NCBI GenBank assembly: GCA_011049545.1
Contig: DRHQ01000064.1
Span: 45,025 to 109,024 of the forward strand
DNA from: Candidatus Aminicenantota bacterium
Lineage (GTDB): Bacteria; Acidobacteriota; Aminicenantia; Aminicenantales; Aminicenantaceae
Direction: 5' to 3'
Length of the DNA: 64,000 nt
Position 1 is the first letter of the stretch, and every line of letters begins with the position of its first letter. Below, in pieces: positions 52,658-61,479 of the stretch. Under the pieces are notes generated by a model. That model made no database searches. It saw only the letters and a list, made by a program, of their open reading frames with translations, and was not told the origin of the DNA. The position numbers and the translations under genes were made by a program.

Positions 52658-54729
52658 ATTTTCAGGCGGGCATCTACAACCTTCGCCCCCTTACCTTTAT
52701 CAAAAGCAAAGACAGGATTTAGATCCATCTCGTCTATCTCAGGAAAATCAGAGGCAAGTTGAGAAAGACGAACCAGAATTTCAGCTAAAGAATCGATATC
52801 CACTCCCTTCTCTCCTCTAACACCTTCCAGAATGGGGTGTCCCTTAATGGAGTGAATCATCTCTAAAGTATCTTCCCGGGAAAGAGGTGCCAGCCTAAAC
52901 TGCACATCCTTTATGACTTCGACAAAAATTCCGCCCAAACCAAACATAAGCGTTGGCTGGACGCCTTCGTTCCTTTTAGTTCCCATGATCACTTCTTTTC
53001 CGCTTTCAAGATATTCTTGGAGGATGAAGCCAGGTTTTTCTTTTTCGAACTTCTCAGCCATCCTATCAAAAGCTGCCTGAAGGGACGCGTTGTCTTTAAG
53101 ATTGAGCGAGACACCTCCAGCTTCTGTCTTATGAATAATCTCTTCAGCATCAACTTTTAAAACCAACGGGTATTTAATTTTCGAGGCCGTACTGTCAAGC
53201 TCGGCTTTTTTCTTGATTCTCATGGATTTTACCGTCGGAATTCCGTAACATCTGAGGATCTTAAAGACATCATGTTGCGGGAGAAATTTTTCTTCACCTC
53301 TATGGTAGCTTAGAATTTTCTCTGTGCCAGTCTTATTTACGTCGTATTCCTTATATAAAGGAGCTTTTCTCTTGGCAATCTTTCCATACTTGGTCATTGA
53401 AGAGAGCGCTCTGGCTGCTGTTTCTGCAAAATCGTAAACAGGTATGCCACTTTCTCTGATGATTCGGATGACTTCAGCCCATTTCTCTATGGTTATTACC
53501 TGACAGACAATCGGCTTCTTGGAAGCCTTCCCAATCTCACCAAGCTTATGGGCTATTCCTTCACAATCGACAAAGGGGGCTGTGACAAAAACAAGCAGGA
53601 GTGAATTAATATTCGGGTCTTTGAGGAGAGCCTCGACTGTTCCTCCGTACTGCTCGGGGCCCGCAGTAGCTACAACGTCAACAGGATTAGAGATAGTAGC
53701 TTCCTTGAAAACAAGTTTACCTAAAGTGTCTTTGGTTTTTAAACTCAATTCAGCTAGTTTAAGCCCTGCTGAGATACATTCGTCTACTCCAATTATTGCC
53801 GGTCCTCCCGTGTTGGTGACGATAACTACCCTATCTCCTTTCGGAACAGGCTGGTTAGAAAAAGCAATAGCTGCATCGACCATGTCTTCCTGAGTGTCGA
53901 AGCGTAGAACTCCGCTCTTCTTAAATATCGCGTCTGCTATTGTTTCTTGCTCGACCAAGGCACCCGTATGAGAAGCAACAGCTTTTGTCCCTTCAGATGT
54001 TTTTCCTGTCTTCAAGGCAAGAATAGGCTTTTTAGGAGTTGCACGGCTGGCCACTTCGAGAAAACCACTAGGATCCTTCAGGGTCTCAATGTGGACCATT
54101 ATTACCTTAGTTTCCTCATCCTGCCCGTAATAATCTATTATTTCATTCATGCTGACGTCTGCCTCGTTGCCGAAACTTGAATACATCCTTATTCCCTTCC
54201 CGACACGATAGAGGTGCAATTTCAATGTCTCTCCAACTCCCCCACTCTGAGCGACAATGGAGATATTGCCAGGACTCATGGGCACAAAAGTGAAATTGGC
54301 ATACACGGAAATCTCAGGGTCAGAATTCTGAATTCCCTGGGAGTTTGGTCCATAAATACGCATCCCATGCTTGTGGGCAATCTCAACGATCTGTTTTTCA
54401 AGGGCAAGTCCTTCTGCTCCAACCTCCTTAAAGCCGGCTGTATGGACGATGGCAAACTTCACTCCCTTCTTGCCGCATTCTTCAAGAACATCAGGAACCA
54501 AAGTATTTTTAATGGAAATATTCACTAAATCAATTTCATCCGGGATATCGGTAACAGAGGGGTAGGCTCTGAAGCTCTTGATGAACTTTGATTTCGGGTT
54601 TATGGGGTAGATCGGGCCTTTATAATTGTGGTCAAGAAGGTTTTGCATAACAATATGGCCGATGCTCAAAGGATTATTTGAAGCTCCTATTATTGCCACC
54701 GATTTTGGTTTAAATAAAGCATCAAGCAT
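52645..54729 (-). CDS. ADP-forming acyl-CoA synthetase (acetate-CoA ligase type, fused alpha-beta)
   Basis: The protein has 694 residues from the ATG at 54729, preceded by AAGGAGATC; an ATG nine codons earlier lacks that spacing. It has the CoA-binding Rossmann domain (VAIIGASNNPLSIGH), the succinyl-CoA-synthetase-like part with the phospho-histidine in ASHTGAL (His254), and a C-terminal ATP-grasp beta domain (YPLVLKVDAEEIIHKTEAGG). It interconverts acyl-CoA plus ADP and phosphate with acid plus ATP. In this pathway it could gain ATP from acetyl-CoA, or activate an aromatic acid in reverse. It overlaps the activase gene by 8 nt. The stop codon comes from a palindromic repeat. Confidence 0.88.
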   Translation of the reverse strand: MLDALFKPKSVAIIGASNNPLSIGHIVMQNLLDHNYKGPIYPINPKSKFIKSFRAYPSVTDIPDEIDLVNISIKNTLVPDVLEECGKKGVKFAIVHTAGFKEVGAEGLALEKQIVEIAHKHGMRIYGPNSQGIQNSDPEISVYANFTFVPMSPGNISIVAQSGGVGETLKLHLYRVGKGIRMYSSFGNEADVSMNEIIDYYGQDEETKVIMVHIETLKDPSGFLEVASRATPKKPILALKTGKTSEGTKAVASHTGALVEQETIADAIFKKSGVLRFDTQEDMVDAAIAFSNQPVPKGDRVVIVTNTGGPAIIGVDECISAGLKLAELSLKTKDTLGKLVFKEATISNPVDVVATAGPEQYGGTVEALLKDPNINSLLLVFVTAPFVDCEGIAHKLGEIGKASKKPIVCQVITIEKWAEVIRIIRESGIPVYDFAETAARALSSMTKYGKIAKRKAPLYKEYDVNKTGTEKILSYHRGEEKFLPQHDVFKILRCYGIPTVKSMRIKKKAELDSTASKIKYPLVLKVDAEEIIHKTEAGGVSLNLKDNASLQAAFDRMAEKFEKEKPGFILQEYLESGKEVIMGTKRNEGVQPTLMFGLGGIFVEVIKDVQFRLAPLSREDTLEMIHSIKGHPILEGVRGEKGVDIDSLAEILVRLSQLASDFPEIDEMDLNPVFAFDKGKGAKVVDARLKIVGA

Positions 54730-55507
54730 TTTGATCTCCTTTTGCTTCTGAGGCATATAAGGCCGCTCCTATAGCGCCTGTTAATTGAGGGAGAGGAGGG
54801 ACAAAAATCTCTCTGTCCAATTTTTCTTCAAACATCTTGACCAAAAAAGGATTATAGGCCACCACTCCCCCAGTCATGACAATATTCCCGTCTAAGGGAT
54901 CCATCTCAAGAGCCCTTTTTACAACTGAGTCAAAGATACCTTTTATAAGCTCCTTAACATCTATACCTTCTCTAATCTTAGTCAGGAGTTCTGTGGCTGT
55001 GAACACAGTACAGTAGCTTCCTATCTGAATGTTTCTCTCTGCCTTTTTGGCAAGTTCGTTGAGCTCCCCAATCTTGACTCGAAGGCGATTTGCTATCTCT
55101 TCAAGAAAGGCTCCTGTCCCGGCAGCACACTTACGATTCATCTTAAAGCCTATTCTTTTTCCGGAATCATTCACTTTTATGATCTTACTATCTTGTCCGC
55201 CGATATCAATTAAAGTATGAGCATGAGGGAAGTGAAAAAAACTTCCTTGGGCATGGCAGCTAATTTCGGTTTTTGTCTGGTTGGCAAAAGAGACATTCCT
55301 TCTTCCGTATCCAGTAGCCAATACAGAGTATTTGTTCGAGGCTTTTCGCTTCGCACTTTCCCGTGATTTCTTGAAGGCTTCCTCAGCTGCAGCTTTAAAA
55401 TCAGCGCCTGAATTGACTACCGAATAGCCGAAAATTTCTTTTTTTTCATCAATAATTACTGCTTTGGTGGTGGAGGCTCCGACGTCAATGCCCACAAAAT
55501 AATTCAT
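54722..55507 (-). CDS. 2-Hydroxyacyl-CoA dehydratase-type activase (HgdC/YjiL-like)
   Basis: The 261-residue ASKHA ATPase has GIDVGASTTKAVII, LIDIGGQDSKIIKV and the cluster cysteines in NRKCAAGTGAFLEEIA and GSYCTVFTATELL. Unlike the BzdP/BzdQ pair it is a single homodimer-type activator, as for 2-hydroxyglutaryl-CoA dehydratase or double-cubane cluster proteins. It lies 43 nt downstream of a single HgdB-like gene, its likely client, and overlaps the acyl-CoA synthetase gene. It would inject one low-potential electron per ATP cycle into that client. Confidence 0.88.
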   Translation of the reverse strand: MNYFVGIDVGASTTKAVIIDEKKEIFGYSVVNSGADFKAAAEEAFKKSRESAKRKASNKYSVLATGYGRRNVSFANQTKTEISCHAQGSFFHFPHAHTLIDIGGQDSKIIKVNDSGKRIGFKMNRKCAAGTGAFLEEIANRLRVKIGELNELAKKAERNIQIGSYCTVFTATELLTKIREGIDVKELIKGIFDSVVKRALEMDPLDGNIVMTGGVVAYNPFLVKMFEEKLDREIFVPPLPQLTGAIGAALYASEAKGDQNA

Positions 55508-55550
55508 TAGATTCCAATTATACTATATTTAAACCAAAGGAATTTGCTCT

Positions 55551-56795
55551 TTATCTTGCTTCTAATTGCTCGATGAAGGCTTCTATGTTGGTCTTAGCCT
55601 GCTCTTCTGAATAGCAACGCATATCATTCAAATCGCCATTTATGGTAAGGGCGGGAATATTCAGCTTTTTCTCAAGTCTTTCTGGCATTCCGTAGCGGTT
55701 GTTGGAGTTATTCGGACAGGTTTTGGCATCATGGAATAAGATACCATCTAATTTATATTTATTGACTACCTTTTCGATGTATTTCTCTTTAAAGTTTTCA
55801 TCTCTTACAATGAATATTTCAGTATAAGCCCGAGCCATGCTCATAAAGGGATCCTCAGGGTCGAAAGACTCAAAAACCCAGCTATTGCAGTAGGTCGAGG
55901 CAATAACCGCAGTCTTAAGACTGATAAAAAACTCAGCCAGGGCTCTCAGTTTACCCCAGATCGGCATTCCTTCCCAGTAGAGGCGGAATCTTTCCCCCTC
56001 CACAGCTCCTTCTTTATTAGCAACTCTATCTTCTAACTCCTTGAGAAGAACTTTATAATATCCCACAGCTTGGGGATTACCTCTTAAAACAACAGCAGGA
56101 CCCATGTGAATTGTTGCATCGAAAAAGCTCATCGGAGCCGGTGCGGCTGTGTTTGTTTCGAGAATCTTCTTCCACAATTGAGTGCACTCATAGGAGAGAG
56201 AAAGGAAGTGGCGGAGTTTATCGATATCAAATTTCTGACCTGAAATTTCCTCTAACGCGGGGATCATATCCTTCATCTGGCTGACAATACTTTCGAGATG
56301 GTAGTTTTCTATTTTTCCTATGTTACGATAGGTGGATATACCCATGGCAGGAACCTTCAACTCTTTTGAATACCAAGAAAACCACTCCTGGACATCACGG
56401 CATTGATTGGTGTTATAAACCAATACATCAGGCTTTGGAACTCCCTCGATTCCCTTATAGGCCAAAGAAAGGGGTGTTTCTTTTTTTATAAAGGCACCGA
56501 CGTCGCTTGTAAGGTAAGAGCAGATATCTGGAGAATAGCCGATGGCATTAGCTACAGGTATATAATTGTTGGCAGCTCGCGTCGCTCCTAACATAGCTCC
56601 GTGATTCTCAGGATAATAGACAAGAAATCCTAAGCTTAATAGAAGCTCGGCCGGCCCAACACTCGTACACCAGGCAACTTTTGGCGATCCTTCCTTCGAA
56701 GCCTTATCCAATTCGTAGAAATAATCAGCCATTAGCTTTCTCATCAGGCCAGTCGCTTGAATTTTTTTGATAGCGACCTTCTTTTCTTCGCTCAT
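55551..56795 (-). CDS. HgdB/BcrB-superfamily iron-sulfur protein without a second subunit
   Basis: The 414-residue protein belongs to the 2-hydroxyacyl-CoA dehydratase/benzoyl-CoA reductase superfamily: VAWCTSVGPAELLLSLGFLV near 41, SPDICSYLTSDVGAF, YNTNQCRDVQEWF, ASTYCNSWVFE and HDAKTCPNNSN, with cysteines at the usual cluster places. Its own partner subunit is missing; only an activase gene follows. Single-subunit plus activase pairs are the layout of YjiM-YjiL and of double-cubane cluster proteins. It may be a dehydratase, an alternative aryl- or enoyl-CoA reductase, or a small-molecule reductase. GGAGGAGAA precedes the ATG. Confidence 0.82.
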   Translation of the reverse strand: MSEEKKVAIKKIQATGLMRKLMADYFYELDKASKEGSPKVAWCTSVGPAELLLSLGFLVYYPENHGAMLGATRAANNYIPVANAIGYSPDICSYLTSDVGAFIKKETPLSLAYKGIEGVPKPDVLVYNTNQCRDVQEWFSWYSKELKVPAMGISTYRNIGKIENYHLESIVSQMKDMIPALEEISGQKFDIDKLRHFLSLSYECTQLWKKILETNTAAPAPMSFFDATIHMGPAVVLRGNPQAVGYYKVLLKELEDRVANKEGAVEGERFRLYWEGMPIWGKLRALAEFFISLKTAVIASTYCNSWVFESFDPEDPFMSMARAYTEIFIVRDENFKEKYIEKVVNKYKLDGILFHDAKTCPNNSNNRYGMPERLEKKLNIPALTINGDLNDMRCYSEEQAKTNIEAFIEQLEAR

Positions 56796-57098
56796 TTCTC
56801 CTCCTAGAAAAATATAAAAAAGAGCTCTTCTATTTTAATCTGATTCGCTCTTCTGATGGGAAGCTAACAAAACTCTTTCCTTTTGGGGACTGATAAAAAT
56901 ATCAGCATTGCCTATCCAAGTCAAGAAACTCATTGGGGGTCACATTGGGGATCGCATTCGGGGTCAGGTCTTGTTTTTTGCCTGTCTCAAGAGGCAAAAA
57001 ACAAGACCTGACCCCGCTTATGATCCGGCTTACGACAGAAATATTGGAAAAACTGGAAAGGTTGGAATGCTAAAAGGAATGGAAAAGCTAGATTTGAA
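56796..57098. other. Intergenic region with a perfect palindromic element
   Basis: About 300 bases between two minus-strand genes. It contains the 56-base hairpin at 56960-57015, preceded by partial GGGGTCA-like repeats (56934-56959). The promoter of the HgdB-like operon should lie in 56800-56900, where an AAGAGCTCTT palindrome is seen near 56820, but no clear -35/-10 pair was found. Confidence 0.4.
56960..57015. repeat. 56-base perfect hairpin element of the GGGGTCAGG family
   Basis: A 24-base stem beginning GGGGTCAGGTCTTG and ending CAAGACCTGACCCC closes over an eight-base loop GTCTCAAG with no mismatch. Its ends match the 80-base elements at 10.2 and 28.0 kb except for one C-to-T change that is compensated on the other arm. 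It may also stop transcription from either side. Confidence 0.8.
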
Positions 57099-58334
57099 TT
57101 ATCGGACTCTTACTCTGTTTCTACCTTCCTCTTTGGCCAGGTAAAGGGCCTTATCTGCCCTCGTTATCATACTCTTACAGCTATCTCCCCCCCTATAACT
57201 GGTAATCCCAGCGCATATAGTTAAATTGCCCACTCCATCAAAAGATGTTTTTTCTATTGTCTTTCTCATCCTCTCTATCTGTTTGGTGGCTCCTTCAACA
57301 TCTGTCTCGGGTAGTATGATAACAAACTCCTCTCCGCCGTATCTGGCCAGAACATCCGATATCCTTGCGTTCTCTCTGATGAGCTCAGTAATTTTCCTGA
57401 GTACAAAATCTCCCGTATCATGCCCATAAGTGTCATTTACCCTTTTAAAGTTATCTATATCCACGAGCACAATGGATAAAGACCTATCGTACCTTTCTAC
57501 TCTTTGTATCTCCTGATCCAAAAGCCTGGAAAATTTCCTTCTGTTATAAATATTGGTTAGAGGATCTGTTTCCGCCATCTTCTCTGCTTGCCTCTGGTCA
57601 GTGAAATCACGCACAATTGCCAGAACCTCTTCTCCCCAGGTAGCTACAATCCTCGCCTCGTAGTGATGGCTCTTACCTCCAACTGAGAGTTGATACTGCA
57701 TGATTTGCGTATTGCCTGTTTTAGCTGCTTGTTTCAAACACTTCATGAACCGCTTACCAATCTTATTATCTAAGGCATCTTGTACATTATTTCCTACAAA
57801 CTCGTTGGCATTCATCCAAAGAGGGAAATTTTTTGCCGTGATGAATTCCAAAAATACTCCTTCTTTGTTGAGTCGAAACATAATATCAGGTATTGCGATC
57901 AGGAGAGATCTATTTTTCTCTTCGCTCTTACGCAGTTCCTCGTCAGCCCGCTGGCGCTCAATGGCATAGCGCATGGCGCGAATCAGCAAGTCACCATCCA
58001 CCTGCCCCTTAACTAAGTAATCCTGGGCGCCCTTTTGAACTGCTTCTAACCCTATTTTTTCATCTTCAATTCCAGTCAGAACAACGACAGGGACTTCGAC
58101 CTCATGATTATGAACTTTGATGAATGTGTCTAAGCCCTTGCTATCAGGTAACTCAAGATCCAAAAGAACGATGTCAGCACCTCCATTAGAAAGGTGCTTC
58201 AATCCGTCCTGAAGCTTATCGACGCAAGTTAAATCAATACTTGCCCAGCTTTTTTCTGCCATTATTTTCTGTATCATACGGACGTCTATGGGGTTGTCCT
58301 CGATCAGAAGTACTTTAATTTGTTTGTCGATCAT
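57099..58334 (-). CDS. Response regulator diguanylate cyclase (REC-PAS-GGDEF)
   Basis: The 411-residue protein has a receiver domain (VLLIEDNPIDVRM, phospho-acceptor Asp in IVLLDLELPDS near 58, and the Lys in YLVKG). A PAS domain follows (140-245), then GGDEF (255-411). The active site is GGEEF and an intact inhibitory RxxD (RISD) stands five residues before it, so it should make c-di-GMP with product feedback. The sensor kinase is not in the window. The PilZ protein at 10.6 kb is a possible receiver. It lies between the aromatic genes but has no clear tie to them. Confidence 0.92.
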   Translation of the reverse strand: MIDKQIKVLLIEDNPIDVRMIQKIMAEKSWASIDLTCVDKLQDGLKHLSNGGADIVLLDLELPDSKGLDTFIKVHNHEVEVPVVVLTGIEDEKIGLEAVQKGAQDYLVKGQVDGDLLIRAMRYAIERQRADEELRKSEEKNRSLLIAIPDIMFRLNKEGVFLEFITAKNFPLWMNANEFVGNNVQDALDNKIGKRFMKCLKQAAKTGNTQIMQYQLSVGGKSHHYEARIVATWGEEVLAIVRDFTDQRQAEKMAETDPLTNIYNRRKFSRLLDQEIQRVERYDRSLSIVLVDIDNFKRVNDTYGHDTGDFVLRKITELIRENARISDVLARYGGEEFVIILPETDVEGATKQIERMRKTIEKTSFDGVGNLTICAGITSYRGGDSCKSMITRADKALYLAKEEGRNRVRVR

Positions 58335-58731
58335 TTCTCAATAATATATAGACAGCATAAATTTTATAAACCAAAAGAATTAGTGATATAGATTAAATTA
58401 CTTTCATTATGAATATATGTATATAGCCTTAAGAGATGATTTTCAGGGTGACCTATTTAACCCCTAATCTAAACAGAAGGGTTATACCTTTCAAAAGGTC
58501 AGGTTTGATTTGGACTCTCTGATCTTGTATATCGCAGATTACGCAAAAAAGAAAATGACAAAAATCAGGGCCTAATCCTGTAACTTGTTGAAAAAGAGGT
58601 AAATAAAAAATCAAAATATTAAAATTATGAAAGTATTACCAAGGTTGACAGAGATAAAATCAGGTGATATGTATTACACCTCAATCCCCCCAGCCAAAGT
58701 TGATTAATACCTTTTTTTAAAGAGAGATATA
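58335..58731. other. Divergent intergenic region before dch
   Basis: About 400 bases, AT-rich, separating the diguanylate cyclase gene (minus) from dch-had (plus). It contains the candidate dch promoter at 58645-58673. A GGTCAGGTTTGATTTGGAC stretch near 58498 may be a piece of the GGGGTCAGG repeat. No gene was seen. Confidence 0.45.
58645..58673 (+). promoter_or_regulatory. Candidate promoter of the dch-had operon
   Basis: TTGACA at 58645-58650 is followed after 17 bases by TATGTA at 58668-58673. The -35 box is perfect and the -10 box is poor. The leader to the dch ATG would be about 50 bases. Confidence 0.5.
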
Positions 58732-59511
58732 ATGACTCAAAAAAAATTTGAAAACATTATTTTCGAAACCAAAGAAGACAAGGCTTTTTTGACCATCAAC
58801 CGTCCTCCCATGAATATCCTGAATATTTCTGCCATGGAAGAAATAAACGGCGCCTTGAGCTCTTTGGCCGGAAACAAAGAGGTGAAAGCTCTTGTCATAT
58901 CTGGCAGCGGAGAAAAGGCCTTCTCAGCAGGAGTGGATGTGGTTGACCATACAGAAGATAAAGTAGAGAAAATGCTTCAAGTCTTCCATGATATCTTCCG
59001 CAACCTGCACAAATTAGATCAAGTGACCATAGCCGCCTCTAAAGGATTAACCTTAGGCGGAGGATGCGAGATTGCTATTTTTTGCGATTTAATTTTTGCG
59101 GCTGATAATTTGAAAATCGGACAGCCTGAAATAAAACTCTCTGTATTCCCCCCAGTTGCGCTGCTGATGCTGCCTCGCCTTGTGGGATTAAAAAAGGCTT
59201 CAGAGCTCCTCTTAACCGGAAAGATTATTGAAGCCCAAGAAGCTGAACAAATCGGATTGATCAACAAAGTCGTTCCGCTAGCCTCTTTTGATTCAGAGCT
59301 CGAGAGTTTTATCCAGCCCTTTACAAAATTGAGTCTGGTTGGGCTGAAGTATTCAAAGAAAGGAATCAACCTGGGTTTAGAGACAAACTTTTTAGATGGA
59401 TTAGAAAGACTTGAGAAGATCTACCTTGAAGAGTTAATGACATCTGAAGATGCTCATGAAGGATTGAAAGCCTTTACGGAAAAAAGAAAGCCTCTCTGGA
59501 AAAACAAATAA
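58732..59511 (+). CDS. dch: Cyclohexa-1,5-diene-1-carbonyl-CoA hydratase
   Basis: The 259-residue crotonase-family protein has the Dch pattern: LTINRPPMNILNISAMEE (20-37), KAFSAGVDVVDHTEDKVEKM (62-81), LTLGGGCEIAIFCDL with Glu113, and GQPEIKLSVFPPVA with Glu133. SAGVDVxDH and the FPP after QPEIKL distinguish it from general enoyl-CoA hydratases. It hydrates the diene made by benzoyl-CoA reductase to 6-hydroxycyclohex-1-ene-1-carbonyl-CoA. The had gene follows 11 nt downstream, so the two consecutive steps are co-transcribed. AGAGAG precedes the ATG. Confidence 0.92.
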   Translation: MTQKKFENIIFETKEDKAFLTINRPPMNILNISAMEEINGALSSLAGNKEVKALVISGSGEKAFSAGVDVVDHTEDKVEKMLQVFHDIFRNLHKLDQVTIAASKGLTLGGGCEIAIFCDLIFAADNLKIGQPEIKLSVFPPVALLMLPRLVGLKKASELLLTGKIIEAQEAEQIGLINKVVPLASFDSELESFIQPFTKLSLVGLKYSKKGINLGLETNFLDGLERLEKIYLEELMTSEDAHEGLKAFTEKRKPLWKNK

Positions 59512-59522
59512 AGGAGGAAGAA

Positions 59523-60551
59523 ATGAAAGCAGCCGTATTTCATGAGCCTAACAAGCCTCTCTCAATTGAAGAGGTTGAAACCCCAAAGATAGAACCGAAC
59601 GAAATTCTAGTAAAAATCGCAGCCTGCGGGGTATGCAACACAGATTTACATTATATAGAACATGGTGTTCCTACCTTTAAAAAGCCGCCGATGATCCTGG
59701 GCCACGAACCTTCTGGCATAGTGGAGGAAGCTGGTACAGATGTAAAGGACTTTAAGGCTGGTGATAGGGTCCTCATTCCGCCTGTTTTTTCTTGTGGTTA
59801 CTGCGTGAACTGCCGCCTGGGTCGAGAGAATATATGTCTTAACATGGTCATGTTGGGGAATCATATTGATGGCGCTTATGCTGAATACACCAAAGCGCCA
59901 GCCAAAGACTGCCAGCACCTCCCCGAAGACCTCCCCCTTGAAGAATCAAGTATTATTGCCGATGCCATCTCTACCCCCTTTCATGCTGTTAAAAACAGGG
60001 CTAAAGTCCAGCCCGGCGACTCAGTCGTCGTCTTTGGCTGCGGAGGAGTGGGCATTAATGTTGTTCAAGTAGCAGCAGCTGCTGGAGGTTCTGTCATTGC
60101 GGTGGATATTGTGGATAAAAAATTAGAAATGGCCAAGAAGTTAGGCGCCCAGTCTACGATTAACGCCTCAGGCAAAGAAGATAAGGCGCTTCTCAAAGAA
60201 ATAAGAGCTCTAACTGGAGGCGGAGCTGACATTGCCATCGAAGCCATCGGAAATCCAAAGACAATAGAGTTAGCCTCAAGCTCTGTCAAAGCAGGGGGTC
60301 TTCACTGCCAGATAGGCTATACCCATCACAGTGTTTCCCTTAATGCCGGGAGGCTGATGTTTCGAGAAATCGAAATTAAAGGTTCCTTAGGCTGTCGACC
60401 TGTGGACTATCCAAAGATCATAGAGATGGTAAGAACTGGAAAAATTCAGCTTGAGCCCGTGGTTACTCATAAGTTTAAACTCGATGATATAAACGATGCT
60501 TTTGATTTGATGAGAAAAGGCGAATCTCTAAGGTCTATTGTCATGCCTTAA
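59523..60551 (+). CDS. had: 6-Hydroxycyclohex-1-ene-1-carbonyl-CoA dehydrogenase (zinc alcohol dehydrogenase family)
   Basis: The 342-residue medium-chain dehydrogenase has Cys38 and His61-Glu62 for the catalytic zinc, Cys91, 94, 97 and 105 for the structural zinc, and the nucleotide loop VFGCGGVGINVVQVA. Followed by VDI, this prefers NAD. The gene lies directly after dch behind AAAGGAGG. In Thauera and Azoarcus the next enzyme after Dch is this dehydrogenase (Had/BzdX), giving 6-oxocyclohex-1-ene-1-carbonyl-CoA, the substrate of Oah. The specific name rests mainly on this pairing. Confidence 0.86.
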   Translation: MKAAVFHEPNKPLSIEEVETPKIEPNEILVKIAACGVCNTDLHYIEHGVPTFKKPPMILGHEPSGIVEEAGTDVKDFKAGDRVLIPPVFSCGYCVNCRLGRENICLNMVMLGNHIDGAYAEYTKAPAKDCQHLPEDLPLEESSIIADAISTPFHAVKNRAKVQPGDSVVVFGCGGVGINVVQVAAAAGGSVIAVDIVDKKLEMAKKLGAQSTINASGKEDKALLKEIRALTGGGADIAIEAIGNPKTIELASSSVKAGGLHCQIGYTHHSVSLNAGRLMFREIEIKGSLGCRPVDYPKIIEMVRTGKIQLEPVVTHKFKLDDINDAFDLMRKGESLRSIVMP

Positions 60552-60657
60552 CTTAATTTAGTTGTTTATGTCTAAATTATTAAGATAAGAGCTCCACTAA
60601 TTTATAATATTATAAAGATTAACCCACAATAAAAAGAAAGACCTTAAATTAAATAAA
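60552..60657. other. Short convergent gap with two palindromes
   Basis: Between had (plus) and the crotonase gene (minus) lie AATTTAG/CTAAATT (60555-60578, ten-base loop) and the perfect TTTATAATATTATAAA (60601-60616). Either may help end transcription, though neither has a proper T run. Confidence 0.35.
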
Positions 60658-61437
60658 CTATTTCCCTTTGAATTTGCCTTTTCTCTTCTCCAAGAAAGCA
60701 GAAACGCCTTCTTTTTTATCTTCTGTGGTGCAGGAAAGAGCATGAAGATAGGATTCAAGGGCAAAACCTGAAGCTGTGTCCCCTTCCTGGCTTCTGTTCA
60801 CTGCTTCTTTGGCGTATCTAACTGCCAAGGGTGGTCTTGAGGCTATTTTTTTAGCAAGTTCCATCGCCTCTTCCTTCAATTTCTCTGAAGGAAAAACCTT
60901 GTTTACAAGCCCAATTCTGTAGGCTTCCTGGGCGTCGATAAAATCACCAGTAATTATCATCTCCATGGCTCTGCCCTGCCCTACTAAGCGAGGCAAGCGC
61001 TGCGTTCCCCCGTCTCCTGGAATAATCCCCAGCTTGACCTCTGGGGCTCCAAACTGAGCCTTCTCCGAGCAGACTCTGATGGAACAGGCTAGAGCCAGCT
61101 CCAAGCCTCCTCCTAGGGCATATCCGTTGATCGCTGCTATGACAGGGACATGTAGATTTTCAATGCGCGAAAAAATCTCCTGTCTTTCACGCGAGATCCT
61201 CCGCCCTGATCTGGCATCCCGGTCAACAAGCTCATTTATATCTGCTCCTGCCACAAATGCCTTATCTCCTGCTCCCGTTATTACAATCACTCTCAATTCA
61301 TCATCATTTTCAATATCGTCAAGAAGTAGACTCAATTCAGCTATCAATTCCTGCGAAATTGCATTCATTTTCTCCGGACGATTGATGGTCAGGAGACCGA
61401 TATTATCTTTTTTTTCATAAATAAGAGTCTTATACAT
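60658..61437 (-). CDS. crt: Enoyl-CoA hydratase / crotonase
   Basis: The protein has 259 residues from the ATG at 61437, which has GGAGAAGGAGTGAG upstream. An open frame extends 28 codons further, but those codons are read from a palindromic repeat and have no ribosome site. Family landmarks: TINRPEKMNAIS, KAFVAGADINEL, YALGGGLELALAC with Glu113, and GAPEVKLGIIPGDGGTQRLP with Glu133. Both catalytic glutamates are present. It probably hydrates crotonyl-CoA, or an enoyl-pimelyl-CoA, in the lower pathway, feeding the 3-hydroxybutyryl-CoA dehydrogenase at 62.9 kb. Confidence 0.88.
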   Translation of the reverse strand: MYKTLIYEKKDNIGLLTINRPEKMNAISQELIAELSLLLDDIENDDELRVIVITGAGDKAFVAGADINELVDRDARSGRRISRERQEIFSRIENLHVPVIAAINGYALGGGLELALACSIRVCSEKAQFGAPEVKLGIIPGDGGTQRLPRLVGQGRAMEMIITGDFIDAQEAYRIGLVNKVFPSEKLKEEAMELAKKIASRPPLAVRYAKEAVNRSQEGDTASGFALESYLHALSCTTEDKKEGVSAFLEKRKGKFKGK

Positions 61438-61479
61438 AATCTCACTCCTTCTCCAATATTCAAAAATATATACATACAA

